NCBI GenBank assembly: GCA_964596165.1
Contig: CAZQTW010000049.1
Span: forward strand, 1 to 49,563
Direction: 5' to 3'
Length of the DNA: 49,563 bases
Source of the DNA: CAYUQT01 sp964596165
GTDB lineage: Bacteria; Planctomycetota; Phycisphaerae; UBA1845; JAFGLZ01
The notes beneath the pieces are model-generated. The model saw only the letters and a program-made list of their open reading frames with translations, was not told the origin of the DNA and searched no databases. Of the stretch, positions 16,335 through 24,818 are shown in pieces. The position numbers and the translations under genes were made by a program. Within the stretch, counting starts at the first letter, position 1; every line of letters starts with the position of its first letter.

Positions 16335-17558
16335 ATGCGTGACGCAGTGTGGTATATCCTGCTGGCGCTTTACCTTCTGCTGGTGCTACGGTGGCTGTGG
16401 GCGCACGTCGAGCTGACGCTGGCTACTCGGTCCGGCATGCTCAGGCCGCTGACCGGCCTTGATCCCACCACGCCGCGACCATCGGTGTCGGTGATCATTC
16501 CGGCCCACAACGAGGAAGCGGTCGTCGGCGAATGCCTGAATCGCGTGCTGGCACAGGACTACCCCGATCTGCAGATCCTCATCGCCAACGATCGGAGCAC
16601 CGACGCCACCGGCGACATCGTGCGCACGTTCGCGGCCGATCGACCGAACGTGCAGTGTATCGACATCCACGATCTGCCGGAGGGCTGGCTGGGCAAGGGG
16701 CACGCGGTGTGGGAGGCCTCTCGCCGAGCCACCGGCGAATACCTGCTATTTGTCGACAGCGATGTCGAGCTGCACCCGGCGGCGGTGACGACGGCGGTCG
16801 AGGTCGCCCGGCGCGAACGGATCGACTTCATGAGCCTGTGGCCCAAAGTATCGCTCCGGTCGTTCTGGGAACGATTTCTGTTTCCGTCCTGCGGCTGGAC
16901 GCTGGGGCTGTGGTTCCCGAATCCGCGGCCCGACCGGATCGACAAGACGCCGGTTTTCGCCAATGGCCAGTTCATGATGATTCACCGCGAGGCGTACGAA
17001 CAGATGGGCGGCCACGCCGCCGTCCGCGACGAAATGACCGAGGACGTCGCCCTGGCGCGGATCGCCGCGAAGGCCGGCATGCGACGGTATCTGGGACTGG
17101 GCCCGCACCTGCTGCGGACGCGGATGCACGAAAGCCTGAGCCAAATCATCCACGGCTGGACGCGGATCTTCATCGGCACGCTCGGCAAGAGTTGGAAACT
17201 GGCGGCGACCATCTTCGGCGCTCTGATCGGCGTGGTGCCGGCGTTCATCGCGTTGGCGGTATTGCTGGGGCCCGCGCTGGCGGGTCGTCCGCTGACGGCG
17301 ACGCAGTGGGTCTGGCTGATCGCGGCAATCGTCCATGTCCCGCTGATGTACTCGGTGGTCTACCGCTACTTTCGCATGGTCTACGAAGGCAGGCCGCATA
17401 TCGTGCTGTTTCCAATCGCCTTGCTGGGCGTCTCAATCCTGCTCCTCTATGGGATGGTGTTGCTCGCCGGCGTCGGCACGATCCGGTGGGGCGGCATTCG
17501 CTATCGGGTGAGCGGCTCGCGGGCCGTGCGATGCCGGGGCGAGAAGCAGATAGACTGA
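16335..17558 (+). CDS. Membrane glycosyltransferase, family 2
   Basis: This processive-type GT-A glycosyltransferase has about 407 residues. It has an N-terminal membrane span (4-22), then the catalytic domain starting V-S-V-I-I-P-A-H-N-E-E. The metal-binding motif is D-S-D at 141-143, and the later E-D-V-A-L-A supplies the catalytic acid, with Q-I-I-H-G-W-T-R-I-F corresponding to the Q/R-x-x-R-W region. Three or four further spans fill the C-terminal third. Similar proteins glycosylate lipids, for example hopanoid or carotenoid intermediates and diacylglycerol. Which lipid is the acceptor here is unknown. The ATG at 16335 is chosen because GGAG lies nine bases upstream. An ATG at 16305 would add ten residues. 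Confidence 0.9.
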   Translation: MRDAVWYILLALYLLLVLRWLWAHVELTLATRSGMLRPLTGLDPTTPRPSVSVIIPAHNEEAVVGECLNRVLAQDYPDLQILIANDRSTDATGDIVRTFAADRPNVQCIDIHDLPEGWLGKGHAVWEASRRATGEYLLFVDSDVELHPAAVTTAVEVARRERIDFMSLWPKVSLRSFWERFLFPSCGWTLGLWFPNPRPDRIDKTPVFANGQFMMIHREAYEQMGGHAAVRDEMTEDVALARIAAKAGMRRYLGLGPHLLRTRMHESLSQIIHGWTRIFIGTLGKSWKLAATIFGALIGVVPAFIALAVLLGPALAGRPLTATQWVWLIAAIVHVPLMYSVVYRYFRMVYEGRPHIVLFPIALLGVSILLLYGMVLLAGVGTIRWGGIRYRVSGSRAVRCRGEKQID

Positions 17559-18027
17559 CAACTCCCGTAGAGATCCTCACGGGACCGCTGGAAATGGATT
17601 CCCCGACTGGAGCCCCGAAAAACGCCGCGCCCCAATGGATCGCATTGCCTTCAGAGTGTTGGCTGCTTGCGGAATAGGACGGTGTCTGCTCGGGGCTCTC
17701 ACCCCCCTGGTCGTCGAGAGTGAGAGCACGTGGGCGGGCGTATTCGTTGTATCCGGCGGCCTTGCCCGGGGGGCTCCGGAAGGCATGACAACGTATCGCC
17801 GCGAGGTACGAACGGTGTCTGATCCGATGCGGTGGCGGCAGGGCGGATACTTGCTTGGGCAACGGGTGGATGCCCGTTGCCCCGGGTGCGGCACGTCGTT
17901 TGACCCGCGCCTTCGGGACCGACGCCGCATCTCATGGGACGAGACGGCTGAAGCCGCACGGCAAGGTGTACGAGTTGATTGAGGCCTGAACGGCGAGGCG
18001 GATAGAGGCGGTCGGAGTCGGACGGGC
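17559..18027. other. Intergenic region with a possible short zinc-ribbon ORF
   Basis: The best candidate is the plus-strand frame 17785-17982 (part of a longer frame from 17635). It encodes about 65 residues with R-C-P-G-C-G-T-S-F-D in the middle. It has only one C-x-x-C pair, no good ribosome binding site and no recognised family. Otherwise I see nothing. The stretch lies between two converging genes. Confidence 0.3.
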
Positions 18028-18696
18028 CTAACCCGATCGCTGTCGATGCGATAACCATCGCGGCAGGTCGTTGAGGCTTTGCAGAATCCCTTCCACGGGA
18101 TACGGACCGAACTCTTCCTTGTGACGGTGTCCGGACAAGACGATCAGACACCGGACGCCCGCCTGTTTCGCCGTCTCGGCGTCGACGAGGCTGTCGCCGA
18201 CGTAAAGCGCCCGATCGGCCGAGGTGTTCAGCCGGTCGATCGCCAGAAGCAGGCCCTCGGGATCGGGCTTGTGCCGCGAGACGTCCTCGCCGCCGACGAT
18301 CAGATCGAACGCATCGAGCAAGCCCTCTCGTCCCAAGACGGTCGCAATCCGCCGACGGAACTTGGTGGACACAATACCGAGTGTGAAACCGCTTTCCTTG
18401 AGCTGCCGAACGACCGACGGCACGACCTCATAGAGCCGGGTCAGATCGGCCATCGTTTCGTCCGCGCGGCGGACGAAATGGCGAGCGAACTCGTGGCTCT
18501 TGTCGGCGTGTTCGGTTCCCGCCAGGCGGACAAGCGTGTCGGAAAGAGACAGCCCGATCGTCCTGCAAATCGCCTCGGCCGGCGCCTCGGACAGGCCAAG
18601 GTTCCTGAGCGCATAGTTGATGCACTCGACCGCTCCGCGCGTCGAGTCGGCAAGCGTCAGGTCGAAATCGAAAATGACCGTATCGAATGTGGGCAT
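18028..18696 (-). CDS. HAD-family phosphatase, phosphoglycolate phosphatase-like
   Basis: A cytosolic hydrolase of 222 residues with all four HAD motifs: Asp10 and Asp12 in FDFDLTLADS, the serine of G-I-V-S-T-K, the lysine in S-R-H-K-P-D-P-E-G, and the acidic pair in Y-V-G-D-S-L-V-D-A. The helical segment between motif I and II is a C1 cap as in Gph/pyrophosphatase PpaX-type enzymes. The family dephosphorylates small phosphorylated metabolites such as 2-phosphoglycolate, but substrate cannot be fixed. The gene begins six bases after the stop of the upstream glycoside-hydrolase-like gene, so the two are co-transcribed. Confidence 0.92.
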   Translation of the reverse strand: MPTFDTVIFDFDLTLADSTRGAVECINYALRNLGLSEAPAEAICRTIGLSLSDTLVRLAGTEHADKSHEFARHFVRRADETMADLTRLYEVVPSVVRQLKESGFTLGIVSTKFRRRIATVLGREGLLDAFDLIVGGEDVSRHKPDPEGLLLAIDRLNTSADRALYVGDSLVDAETAKQAGVRCLIVLSGHRHKEEFGPYPVEGILQSLNDLPRWLSHRQRSG

Positions 18697-18702
18697 GAGC
18701 GA

Positions 18703-20847
18703 TCAGTGCCCCGGTGCGGCCAGGCCCGTCATCTCGCAAAGGCCCACCCCCAGCGGCGGGAGCGGGAGGCTGAGCGTCTTGGCGGCGTCGACCGATGGCT
18801 GCCCCGGAAGCCCACGGACCGAGACGGTCTTCGGCTCGGCGGTCAGCGCGAACCGGACGGTGTGGGCCTCGGCGCTGTTGTTGACGACGATCAGGTAGGT
18901 CTTCTCGCCCGCCTGCTTGACCCGCCAATTCAGCCACGCGGCCGTCTCGGCCCTCATCGCCGGAGTCGGCTCAATGCTGAGCAGAACGGGGATCATGTCC
19001 GTGATCTCCTGGGCCATCTTCTTGACGAGCGGCCAGTGCTCGGCGAATGGCCGGGCGGTGTCGCGCCGGATGTCGAACCAACTGTAGAAGATCAGACCCG
19101 TTGCACCTTCGGCGATGCACTGCCAGGCCATACAGCGCATCTCGTCAAACGTCGGCGGGCGGCACGGTCTCTTCTCGGCCTCCCTGTGCTTGTAGCACGC
19201 CCAGTTGAAAACCTGGGGCACCATCCACACCGGTCGGGCGCCGGCCACCCCGCGGACGGTCCTGCGCGTCCACTCGCCGGCCCGGCTCACGGGAATGGAG
19301 GGAACCGGATAGGGGTCCGTCCCGATCACGTCGAATGACTCAATGTAGTGACGCACCTGATCGACTTGATACAACACGACCCACGTCGGATGGTGGGGGT
19401 CGAGTTCCTCCATCCAGCGCTGGTGGGCGATCAGTCGCGGCATCATCGCCACATCCAACTCATCGTTGAGATACCAGGCCAACAACGCGGGGTGCCGGCC
19501 GAACTGCTCCACCTTGCCGCGGATGTGGGCCAGTTCATCCGCGTCGGTCTTGATGTTCGGCGGACAGCCGCCCGTCCCATGGTAGATGTCCTTGACCGTG
19601 TAGATGACCTTCAGGCCGAACTTGTGCGCCAGGTCCATCTGTTCCGTCGTCGGCTGACCATAAGGCATCAGGCAGTTGAACGGGCCGTCGGCGTAGACCG
19701 CGATCTCTTCCTTGCTGATGCCGCCCCAGTACATGCCGAGCGGAAAGAACGGCTTGCCGTCCCGGATCAGGCGGTTGTTCGCATCGATGGTGCTCATTCG
19801 ATCGGGCGCACCCGCCACGCGGACGACGTGATGCGACGTATTGTCGATCAACCGCGTGCTCCGTTTGGAGGACAACGTGATGTCGATGCGATGGCGGCCC
19901 GGCGGCAGGAACCGCGCCGGAATGGCCACGTCCACGGCAGCCGACGCGATGTCCTTCAGCACCCCGCGGGCATGTTCGACGCGATCCTTCTCACCGACGA
20001 CGGACCAACCCAGCGAGATGTCCTTCGGTTCCAGGTCGTAGTCCACGAGGTTGAACTCCGCCCGGATCTTGACTGGTTCGGGGCCGCTGTCGGTGATCTG
20101 CGCGCGGTAGTTGGGCACGAGCAGAACGGTCGACAGCGGCCTCTCCTGAGTCCTTCGGATGCCGACGTCGTCCCACCAAGCCGTGCCGGTCATGCCTTGT
20201 CGGACGTAGCAAGCAAGGCTGAACGACTTGGCGTCCGGCGGGATTCGCGACGTCGTGCCTTTGACGAGCGCCCAGTCGGAGTCGTCCTTCTTGCCGGCCG
20301 GGTAGGCCCCGCCGAGGTATCGGCCCTTCTCGTCATACCACTCCACGCAGATCGTGGCGCCGCTGTCCGAGCCCTTGATCCCCTGGGTCTTCACCCAGGC
20401 GCCGACCTCGTAAATCCTGCCCGCCTCGAGCCTGATCCCTTGCGAACACAGAACATAGCGGTTGGGATCGGGGTTGATGAACCTCAGCGACGCCCCGCCG
20501 GATCGGGCGACGGCCCCGTCGCGCTGGTAGACATTCGTCGGGCCCGACCAGTCAGCCGGCAGACCGTTCTGGCCGGCAACCTCGAAGCCGTTGTTCCGGG
20601 CAAGGTTCTGCTCCTCGGCGGCGGCCGCTCCGTGAAACACGCCCACAAGCGCGAAAAGGAAGGCCGTCGTGTGTGATCGCGCCGCGTCGGTGCACCTCGG
20701 GTCTAAGAACCTGCCCCGCCGGCCCCCTTGGCGAACACGTCCGTCCGAACAGCCGGGCCGGGATTGTTGCGCTCCCACCGGCGGCGCCGAAAGGCACGAC
20801 GGGCCCAGCAGGTTCCCGACCGAACGGACGACGTGTTGCCTCTTCAT
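18703..20847 (-). CDS. Secreted glycoside-hydrolase-like protein (clan A TIM barrel)
   Basis: A 714-residue protein. An export signal is suggested by the hydrophobic stretch around residues 60-75 (A-F-L-F-A-L-V-G-V-F-H-G-A-A-A), followed by a carbohydrate-binding-like beta domain beginning N-L-A-R-N-N-G-F-E, a second beta domain, and a TIM barrel from about 345. In the barrel, W-Y-L-N-D-E-L at about 457-463 carries the presumed acid/base glutamate of clan GH-A enzymes, and a late Y-S-W-F-D-I strand fits strand eight. A C-terminal beta domain follows. The target is probably a plant or algal polysaccharide. Odd: the good ribosome binding site (GGAGG) points to ATG 20847, but that gives about 60 non-signal residues before the signal, so a frameshift near the start is possible. 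It is co-transcribed with the HAD phosphatase. Confidence 0.75.
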   Translation of the reverse strand: MKRQHVVRSVGNLLGPSCLSAPPVGAQQSRPGCSDGRVRQGGRRGRFLDPRCTDAARSHTTAFLFALVGVFHGAAAAEEQNLARNNGFEVAGQNGLPADWSGPTNVYQRDGAVARSGGASLRFINPDPNRYVLCSQGIRLEAGRIYEVGAWVKTQGIKGSDSGATICVEWYDEKGRYLGGAYPAGKKDDSDWALVKGTTSRIPPDAKSFSLACYVRQGMTGTAWWDDVGIRRTQERPLSTVLLVPNYRAQITDSGPEPVKIRAEFNLVDYDLEPKDISLGWSVVGEKDRVEHARGVLKDIASAAVDVAIPARFLPPGRHRIDITLSSKRSTRLIDNTSHHVVRVAGAPDRMSTIDANNRLIRDGKPFFPLGMYWGGISKEEIAVYADGPFNCLMPYGQPTTEQMDLAHKFGLKVIYTVKDIYHGTGGCPPNIKTDADELAHIRGKVEQFGRHPALLAWYLNDELDVAMMPRLIAHQRWMEELDPHHPTWVVLYQVDQVRHYIESFDVIGTDPYPVPSIPVSRAGEWTRRTVRGVAGARPVWMVPQVFNWACYKHREAEKRPCRPPTFDEMRCMAWQCIAEGATGLIFYSWFDIRRDTARPFAEHWPLVKKMAQEITDMIPVLLSIEPTPAMRAETAAWLNWRVKQAGEKTYLIVVNNSAEAHTVRFALTAEPKTVSVRGLPGQPSVDAAKTLSLPLPPLGVGLCEMTGLAAPGH

Positions 20848-21074
20848 GGGACCCTCCGTCCAACACCTGCCTCAAGAAGACCAGGAACCTTTCGTACCTC
20901 GGCACAAAGCGAGCGTATGACATCCCCTCCGGTATGCGCTCGCCTCAGCCTTGTTCGCCTGGCGTGCCGAGAGGATGACCAAAGGCGGCTCGACCGCGCT
21001 CGCCGAAGCCGGACCCGAAGGGAAACGCCCCCCTCGGAAAAACAGGCACCCCTCATGTCATGCCGGACACGGCA

Positions 21075-22235
21075 TCAGGGCCATCCCAGCCAATTGCGGA
21101 AGTACTCCATCGGGTCCGATGAAGCGGCCGCCGCGGAAAAGACGCCGATAGCGGCGGTCAGGTCCTGGTTCAGCGCGTCGTAGACGGCCTGAAAGAGCTC
21201 CAAATCGGAGTTGTATCGACGCTGGATCATCACCAGGGCATTGTCGAGCTTCAGATCAAAAAACCCGGAAAACCGATCCGGAATATGAGCCTGCGGCATG
21301 TATTCGGTCCGGAATCGCTCCCGGTACTCGGCGAAGATGTCCTCGCGCCGCGCGATCTTCTCCTCGCTCGACAAGTCCTGCCGACTGTAGAACGCGTCCA
21401 GCGCGTCGTACAGATCGATCCAGAACCGATTGTACAGCTCCAGATCCTCCCAACGTTCAACGGCGATCCTCAAAACCTCATGATCTTCCCCGTATCGATG
21501 GGCCAGAAACTTCAGCGTCCCGGTGCGCCCGATGAACGTCGCCACCGTTTCGGTGAATACACTGTCGCCGTTTCGATAGACGGTATTGTGGGCTAACTCG
21601 TGGATGACCAGATCCGCCAGGTCGATCGCATCCCGCTCCAACGCCTGGCTGAACAGCGGGTCCGCGAACCACCCCATGGTGCTGTACCCGTGCGGGGCGT
21701 ACATGAACACGTCCCAGCCCTGCTTTCGGAGAAGATCGGCGTAGCACTCGGCCTGTTTCTCCTCGAAGAACCCCACGTACTGGATGGCGTTCACAAACGG
21801 AAACCACCACTCGTAGGCCTCAAGACGGTCCTTCCTGCAGGCGGAAATGTTGTACACCACCGCCTCGCCCTCGCTGTCGTAAAACGTGGCATAGGCGTTG
21901 CCCGCAACCAACTTCAGGTCGTTGACGGCGTACCGGCGAACCGCTTGGACGTACTCCAGCTTGAGTCGCGTCTCCTCGTCGAGCGTGCTCGACTCGAGTA
22001 CCTCGTCAATCGGCTTGCTGCCGAGCAAGACGCCGAGCTCACCGAGGGCGACCGTGACAATGTATCCCGCCGTGCAGCCCGTGCAGACCGGCAAGCCGGC
22101 AAGAGCAACCGCCATCGCGAACCACACGTGTCTCGTCAATACCCTCGTGTGAGAAAGAAGGGCCAATGCACCACCTCGTCGCCCGTTGAAACACGACGTC
22201 CCCCCGGCGATGGGCGGGGAAACAGATGAATTCAT
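21075..22235 (-). CDS. Predicted aminopeptidase (PF10023 type), lipoprotein
   Basis: This protein of 386 residues matches the predicted aminopeptidase family (PF10023/COG4324). The zinc motif H-E-L-A-H is at 212-216, and Glu229 in V-F-T-E-T-V-A is the probable third ligand. The N-terminus is a signal ending C-T-G-C, so the mature protein would be lipid-anchored. The segment G-Y-S-T-M-G-W-F-A-D-P is a family hallmark. Its peptide substrate is not known. The start at 22235 is tentative, since an internal ATG at residue 41 would give a shorter signal. It follows the aspartate kinase gene by 44 bases in the same direction and could share its transcript. Confidence 0.85.
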   Translation of the reverse strand: MNSSVSPPIAGGTSCFNGRRGGALALLSHTRVLTRHVWFAMAVALAGLPVCTGCTAGYIVTVALGELGVLLGSKPIDEVLESSTLDEETRLKLEYVQAVRRYAVNDLKLVAGNAYATFYDSEGEAVVYNISACRKDRLEAYEWWFPFVNAIQYVGFFEEKQAECYADLLRKQGWDVFMYAPHGYSTMGWFADPLFSQALERDAIDLADLVIHELAHNTVYRNGDSVFTETVATFIGRTGTLKFLAHRYGEDHEVLRIAVERWEDLELYNRFWIDLYDALDAFYSRQDLSSEEKIARREDIFAEYRERFRTEYMPQAHIPDRFSGFFDLKLDNALVMIQRRYNSDLELFQAVYDALNQDLTAAIGVFSAAAASSDPMEYFRNWLGWP

Positions 22236-22279
22236 GCCCGCCGGACCGTCGGGCGATACAGCCCTTGCCTACCGGCGCG

Positions 22280-23515
22280 TCAGACGCTCTTGCTCTGTCC
22301 CTTGTCCAGCCCGAAGGCCGCATGCACCACCTTCAGGGCCTTCTCGCCGTCCTTTTCGGGCACGACGCACGACACCACAATCTCGCTCGTGGAGATGTTC
22401 AGGATGTTGACCTTGGCTTCGGCCAGAGAGCCGAACATCTTGGAGGCCACGCCCGTATGTGTCCGCATTCCGATTCCGACTACGCTGACCTTCGCCAATC
22501 TCTCGTCGGTCTGAACGCCCCGAAGCCCCATCTCCTTGACGAGCTGTTCGGCCACGACGCGAGCCTCTGCGAGATCGCTTTGGGCCACGGTGAAACCGAT
22601 ATTCGCCCGCCGCCCATCCTCATAGTTGTTCTGGATGATGTCGTCCACGACGATGTTGTGTTGAGCAATCCGTGCGAAAATGCGCGCGGCCATGCCGGGC
22701 TCGTTGGGCACGCCCACCAACACGACGCTTGCCAAATCGCGCTTTAACGCCGCGCCGCGCACGACAATATCTTCCATACCTTTGGTTTCGGGCATGATCA
22801 TGGTTCCTGGCGTATCCGTCAGACTACTACGAACGTGAATGGGGACCTGGTACTTCCAGCCGAACTCGATGGACCGGTTGTGCATGACACCGGCGCCCAA
22901 CGAGGCCAGCTCGAGCATTTCATCGTAGGCAATGCAGTCGATCTTGCGAGCCTCGGGGACAATCCGCGGATCGGTGGTATACACGCCGTCCACGTCGGTG
23001 TAAATCTCGCATACGTCGGCCTTCAGGGCGGCGGCAAGCGCCACGGCCGTCGTGTCCGAGCCGCCTCGCCCCAACGTCGTGATCGCCCCTTCCTCCGTGA
23101 TGCCTTGGAAACCGGCCACGATGACGATCTTGCCGCCGTCGAGGTGCTTGCGAATCCGTTCGGCGTCTATCTGCTTGATCCGCGCCTTGGTGTGCGATGA
23201 GTCGGTAATGAGACCCACCTGCCCGCCGGTGAAGCTGATGGCACGATGTCCGGCGGCGTCGATGGCCATCGCCATCAAGGCAATACTGACCTGCTCCCCC
23301 GTGGTCAAGAGCATGTCCATCTCACGCCGCGGCGGATTCGGAGCGACGCTCCGCGCCAAATCGACGAGCTCGTCCGTCGTGTGCCCCATCGCCGACACAA
23401 CCATCACCACGTGATTCCCTTCAAGCTTGGCGCGGATGGCCCGGCGAGCGGCTCGTTGTATCTTGGTTGCGTCCGCGACGCTCGTCCCACCGAACTTCTG
23501 TACGATCAATCCCAT
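22280..23515 (-). CDS. lysC: Aspartate kinase
   Basis: This enzyme phosphorylates L-aspartate, the first step toward lysine, threonine, methionine and diaminopimelate. The 411-residue length is right for the monofunctional enzyme. The N-terminal KFGGTSVA (7-14) is the substrate/ATP motif. The kinase fold continues with T-T-G-E-Q-V-S, G-R-G-G-S-D-T-T and Y-T-D-V-D-G-V-Y-T-T-D-P. Two ACT domains at the C-terminus, with I-G-I-G-M-R-T-H and the late I-S-T-S-E-I strand, predict feedback inhibition by lysine or threonine. An upstream extension to 23698 is not family-like, so ATG 23515 is chosen. The gene starts four bases after the stop of the upstream unknown gene. Confidence 0.97.
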   Translation of the reverse strand: MGLIVQKFGGTSVADATKIQRAARRAIRAKLEGNHVVMVVSAMGHTTDELVDLARSVAPNPPRREMDMLLTTGEQVSIALMAMAIDAAGHRAISFTGGQVGLITDSSHTKARIKQIDAERIRKHLDGGKIVIVAGFQGITEEGAITTLGRGGSDTTAVALAAALKADVCEIYTDVDGVYTTDPRIVPEARKIDCIAYDEMLELASLGAGVMHNRSIEFGWKYQVPIHVRSSLTDTPGTMIMPETKGMEDIVVRGAALKRDLASVVLVGVPNEPGMAARIFARIAQHNIVVDDIIQNNYEDGRRANIGFTVAQSDLAEARVVAEQLVKEMGLRGVQTDERLAKVSVVGIGMRTHTGVASKMFGSLAEAKVNILNISTSEIVVSCVVPEKDGEKALKVVHAAFGLDKGQSKSV

Positions 23516-23519
23516 GGTT

Positions 23520-24200
23520 TCATGCACTCTGATAGTGATGCGACGACCAGACAATTCCGAAGCGGTCCACCCCGATCTGCCGGGCGATCCGACCCGCGAC
23601 ACGGGCCGTCTCGACCTCCGGTTCGACGCCCCGGGCATTCTCGTGCAACCACACAACCAACGGGCGAGCCTGTCCGCGAGCGTTTCGCAGTTCGACAAGC
23701 TGCTTGATCGCCGACAGCACTCTCCCCCTCAAACCCGCGGCACCCACGTCCGTCAGGGCGGACTCGGGCGCCCCGCCGGTTGTCAACTGAATCTCATCAA
23801 ACGGTCCGCTCAGCACGCGATCGATCACGGCCATGCTCGCCGCGCCGTCCCCGACCGTTCGCAAGACCAGCCGCCAAGATCGCGCGGCCCGCCGGATGCC
23901 CTCCACGCCTCGCCAAGCCGCTTCGTCGAGACGAGCGCCGTCGCTCGCCGATACGACCATGGCAATCGGCCGGTCCGCCCAACTACTGGCGAGCGACCCA
24001 ACATACGTCGAAGCCAGCCAGGACGCTCCGGACGGACCCAGTCGATCCAGGTCGACCCAGATCTCGCAAGGCGGCGAGTCCTCCGGCCACGTCTCCTCAA
24101 AACGCCCCCGAGCGCCGACCACCCATCGTCCACCCGGTCCCGGAGGCCGGCGCCGGAGCCCCACGGCCCGTCGAACCTCCTCCCGCTTCTCCCTGTCCAT
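23520..24200 (-). CDS. Unknown protein upstream of lysC, degenerate radical-SAM-barrel-like
   Basis: A 226-residue protein, Arg-rich at the N-terminus. From about 45 onward it alternates short hydrophobic strands and helices (I-W-V-D-L-D-R, then A-M-V-V-S-A-S-D-G, W-R-L-V-L-R-T, F-D-E-I-Q-L-T, L-V-V-W-L-H), as a beta/alpha barrel would. The spacing loosely resembles the second half of a radical SAM barrel, but no C-x-x-x-C-x-x-C cluster is present. This likeness is my inference only. AAGGA nine bases before ATG 24200 supports the start. It is tightly linked to lysC (stop codon four bases before the lysC start), so it may be co-expressed with aspartate-family biosynthesis, but no function can be assigned. 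Confidence 0.7.
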   Translation of the reverse strand: MDREKREEVRRAVGLRRRPPGPGGRWVVGARGRFEETWPEDSPPCEIWVDLDRLGPSGASWLASTYVGSLASSWADRPIAMVVSASDGARLDEAAWRGVEGIRRAARSWRLVLRTVGDGAASMAVIDRVLSGPFDEIQLTTGGAPESALTDVGAAGLRGRVLSAIKQLVELRNARGQARPLVVWLHENARGVEPEVETARVAGRIARQIGVDRFGIVWSSHHYQSA

Positions 24201-24268
24201 CCGTGGATTCCTTGTGAATGTCGGCTCGACACCCAGCCCATCCGAACGAGTCGGACGCCCGCACGGAA

Positions 24269-24544
24269 CTAACTGACCGCAACCACGGCATTCCGGGTTC
24301 CAAACCCATTGGCGACGAAGCCTTCCGCATCGGGGTCTTCGCGCCAGGTTCCGTCAACCACGAACTTGTATTCGTAGTGACCCGCACCCAACTGAAGCCG
24401 TTTGCGAAACGTCCCGTCCTTCTGTCGCAACATACGGTCTTCGCACGGCGACCAGTCGTTAAAGGTGCCGGCCAAAAACACTTGCCGACACGGACCCTCG
24501 GGACGGTACACGAACGTCACAGTCATTCCATGTCGAATGACCAT
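24269..24544 (-). CDS. Stand-alone CBM48/glycogen-binding-like domain protein
   Basis: A 91-residue protein made of a single immunoglobulin-like domain. The pattern Q-V-F-L-A-G-T-F-N-D-W-S, then K-R-L-Q-L-G-A-G-H-Y-E-Y-K-F-V-V-D-G-T-W is the hallmark of CBM48 and AMPK-beta glycogen-binding domains. The two Trp that usually contact sugars are probably W in N-D-W-S and the one in D-G-T-W. Alone, the domain could bind glycogen or act as a small regulator. The start at 24544 is preferred because AGGAGG lies just upstream; a longer start at 24601 lacks this. The gene is 68 bases upstream of the unknown gene in the lysC cluster. Confidence 0.85.
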   Translation of the reverse strand: MVIRHGMTVTFVYRPEGPCRQVFLAGTFNDWSPCEDRMLRQKDGTFRKRLQLGAGHYEYKFVVDGTWREDPDAEGFVANGFGTRNAVVAVS

Positions 24545-24818
24545 CGCGTCGCCTCCTGCGGCGAAGCCGCCACTCAACACCTCCCTATGTCGAGCGGACA
24601 TGTTACCACCCGGCCGGACCGACAGTCAAAGGGTTTGCCGGCGAACGATGGGGCGGCTACGGAACCGCGGTTTGACAACGCCGAAAACGTCGGTATGCTT
24701 CACTGCCGCGGAGTCGTCAGGCGGGGGTGCTGCCTGCGGGTGCTGGCAAGGGGACGGCCGCTGTCTCATGTCGCAACGGCTACGCCGCGGCCGAATGTCA
24801 AACCAAGGAGACCTGCGG

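Noticed and set aside
17577..17930. Minus-strand open frame of 117 codons between glycosyltransferase and HAD gene
   Set aside because: Arg/Pro/Ser-rich, no domain, no ribosome binding site; likely a G+C-rich shadow.
18079..19338. Plus-strand open frame of 419 codons
   Set aside because: Antisense of the HAD phosphatase and glycoside-hydrolase-like genes; composition is typical of a G+C-rich shadow.
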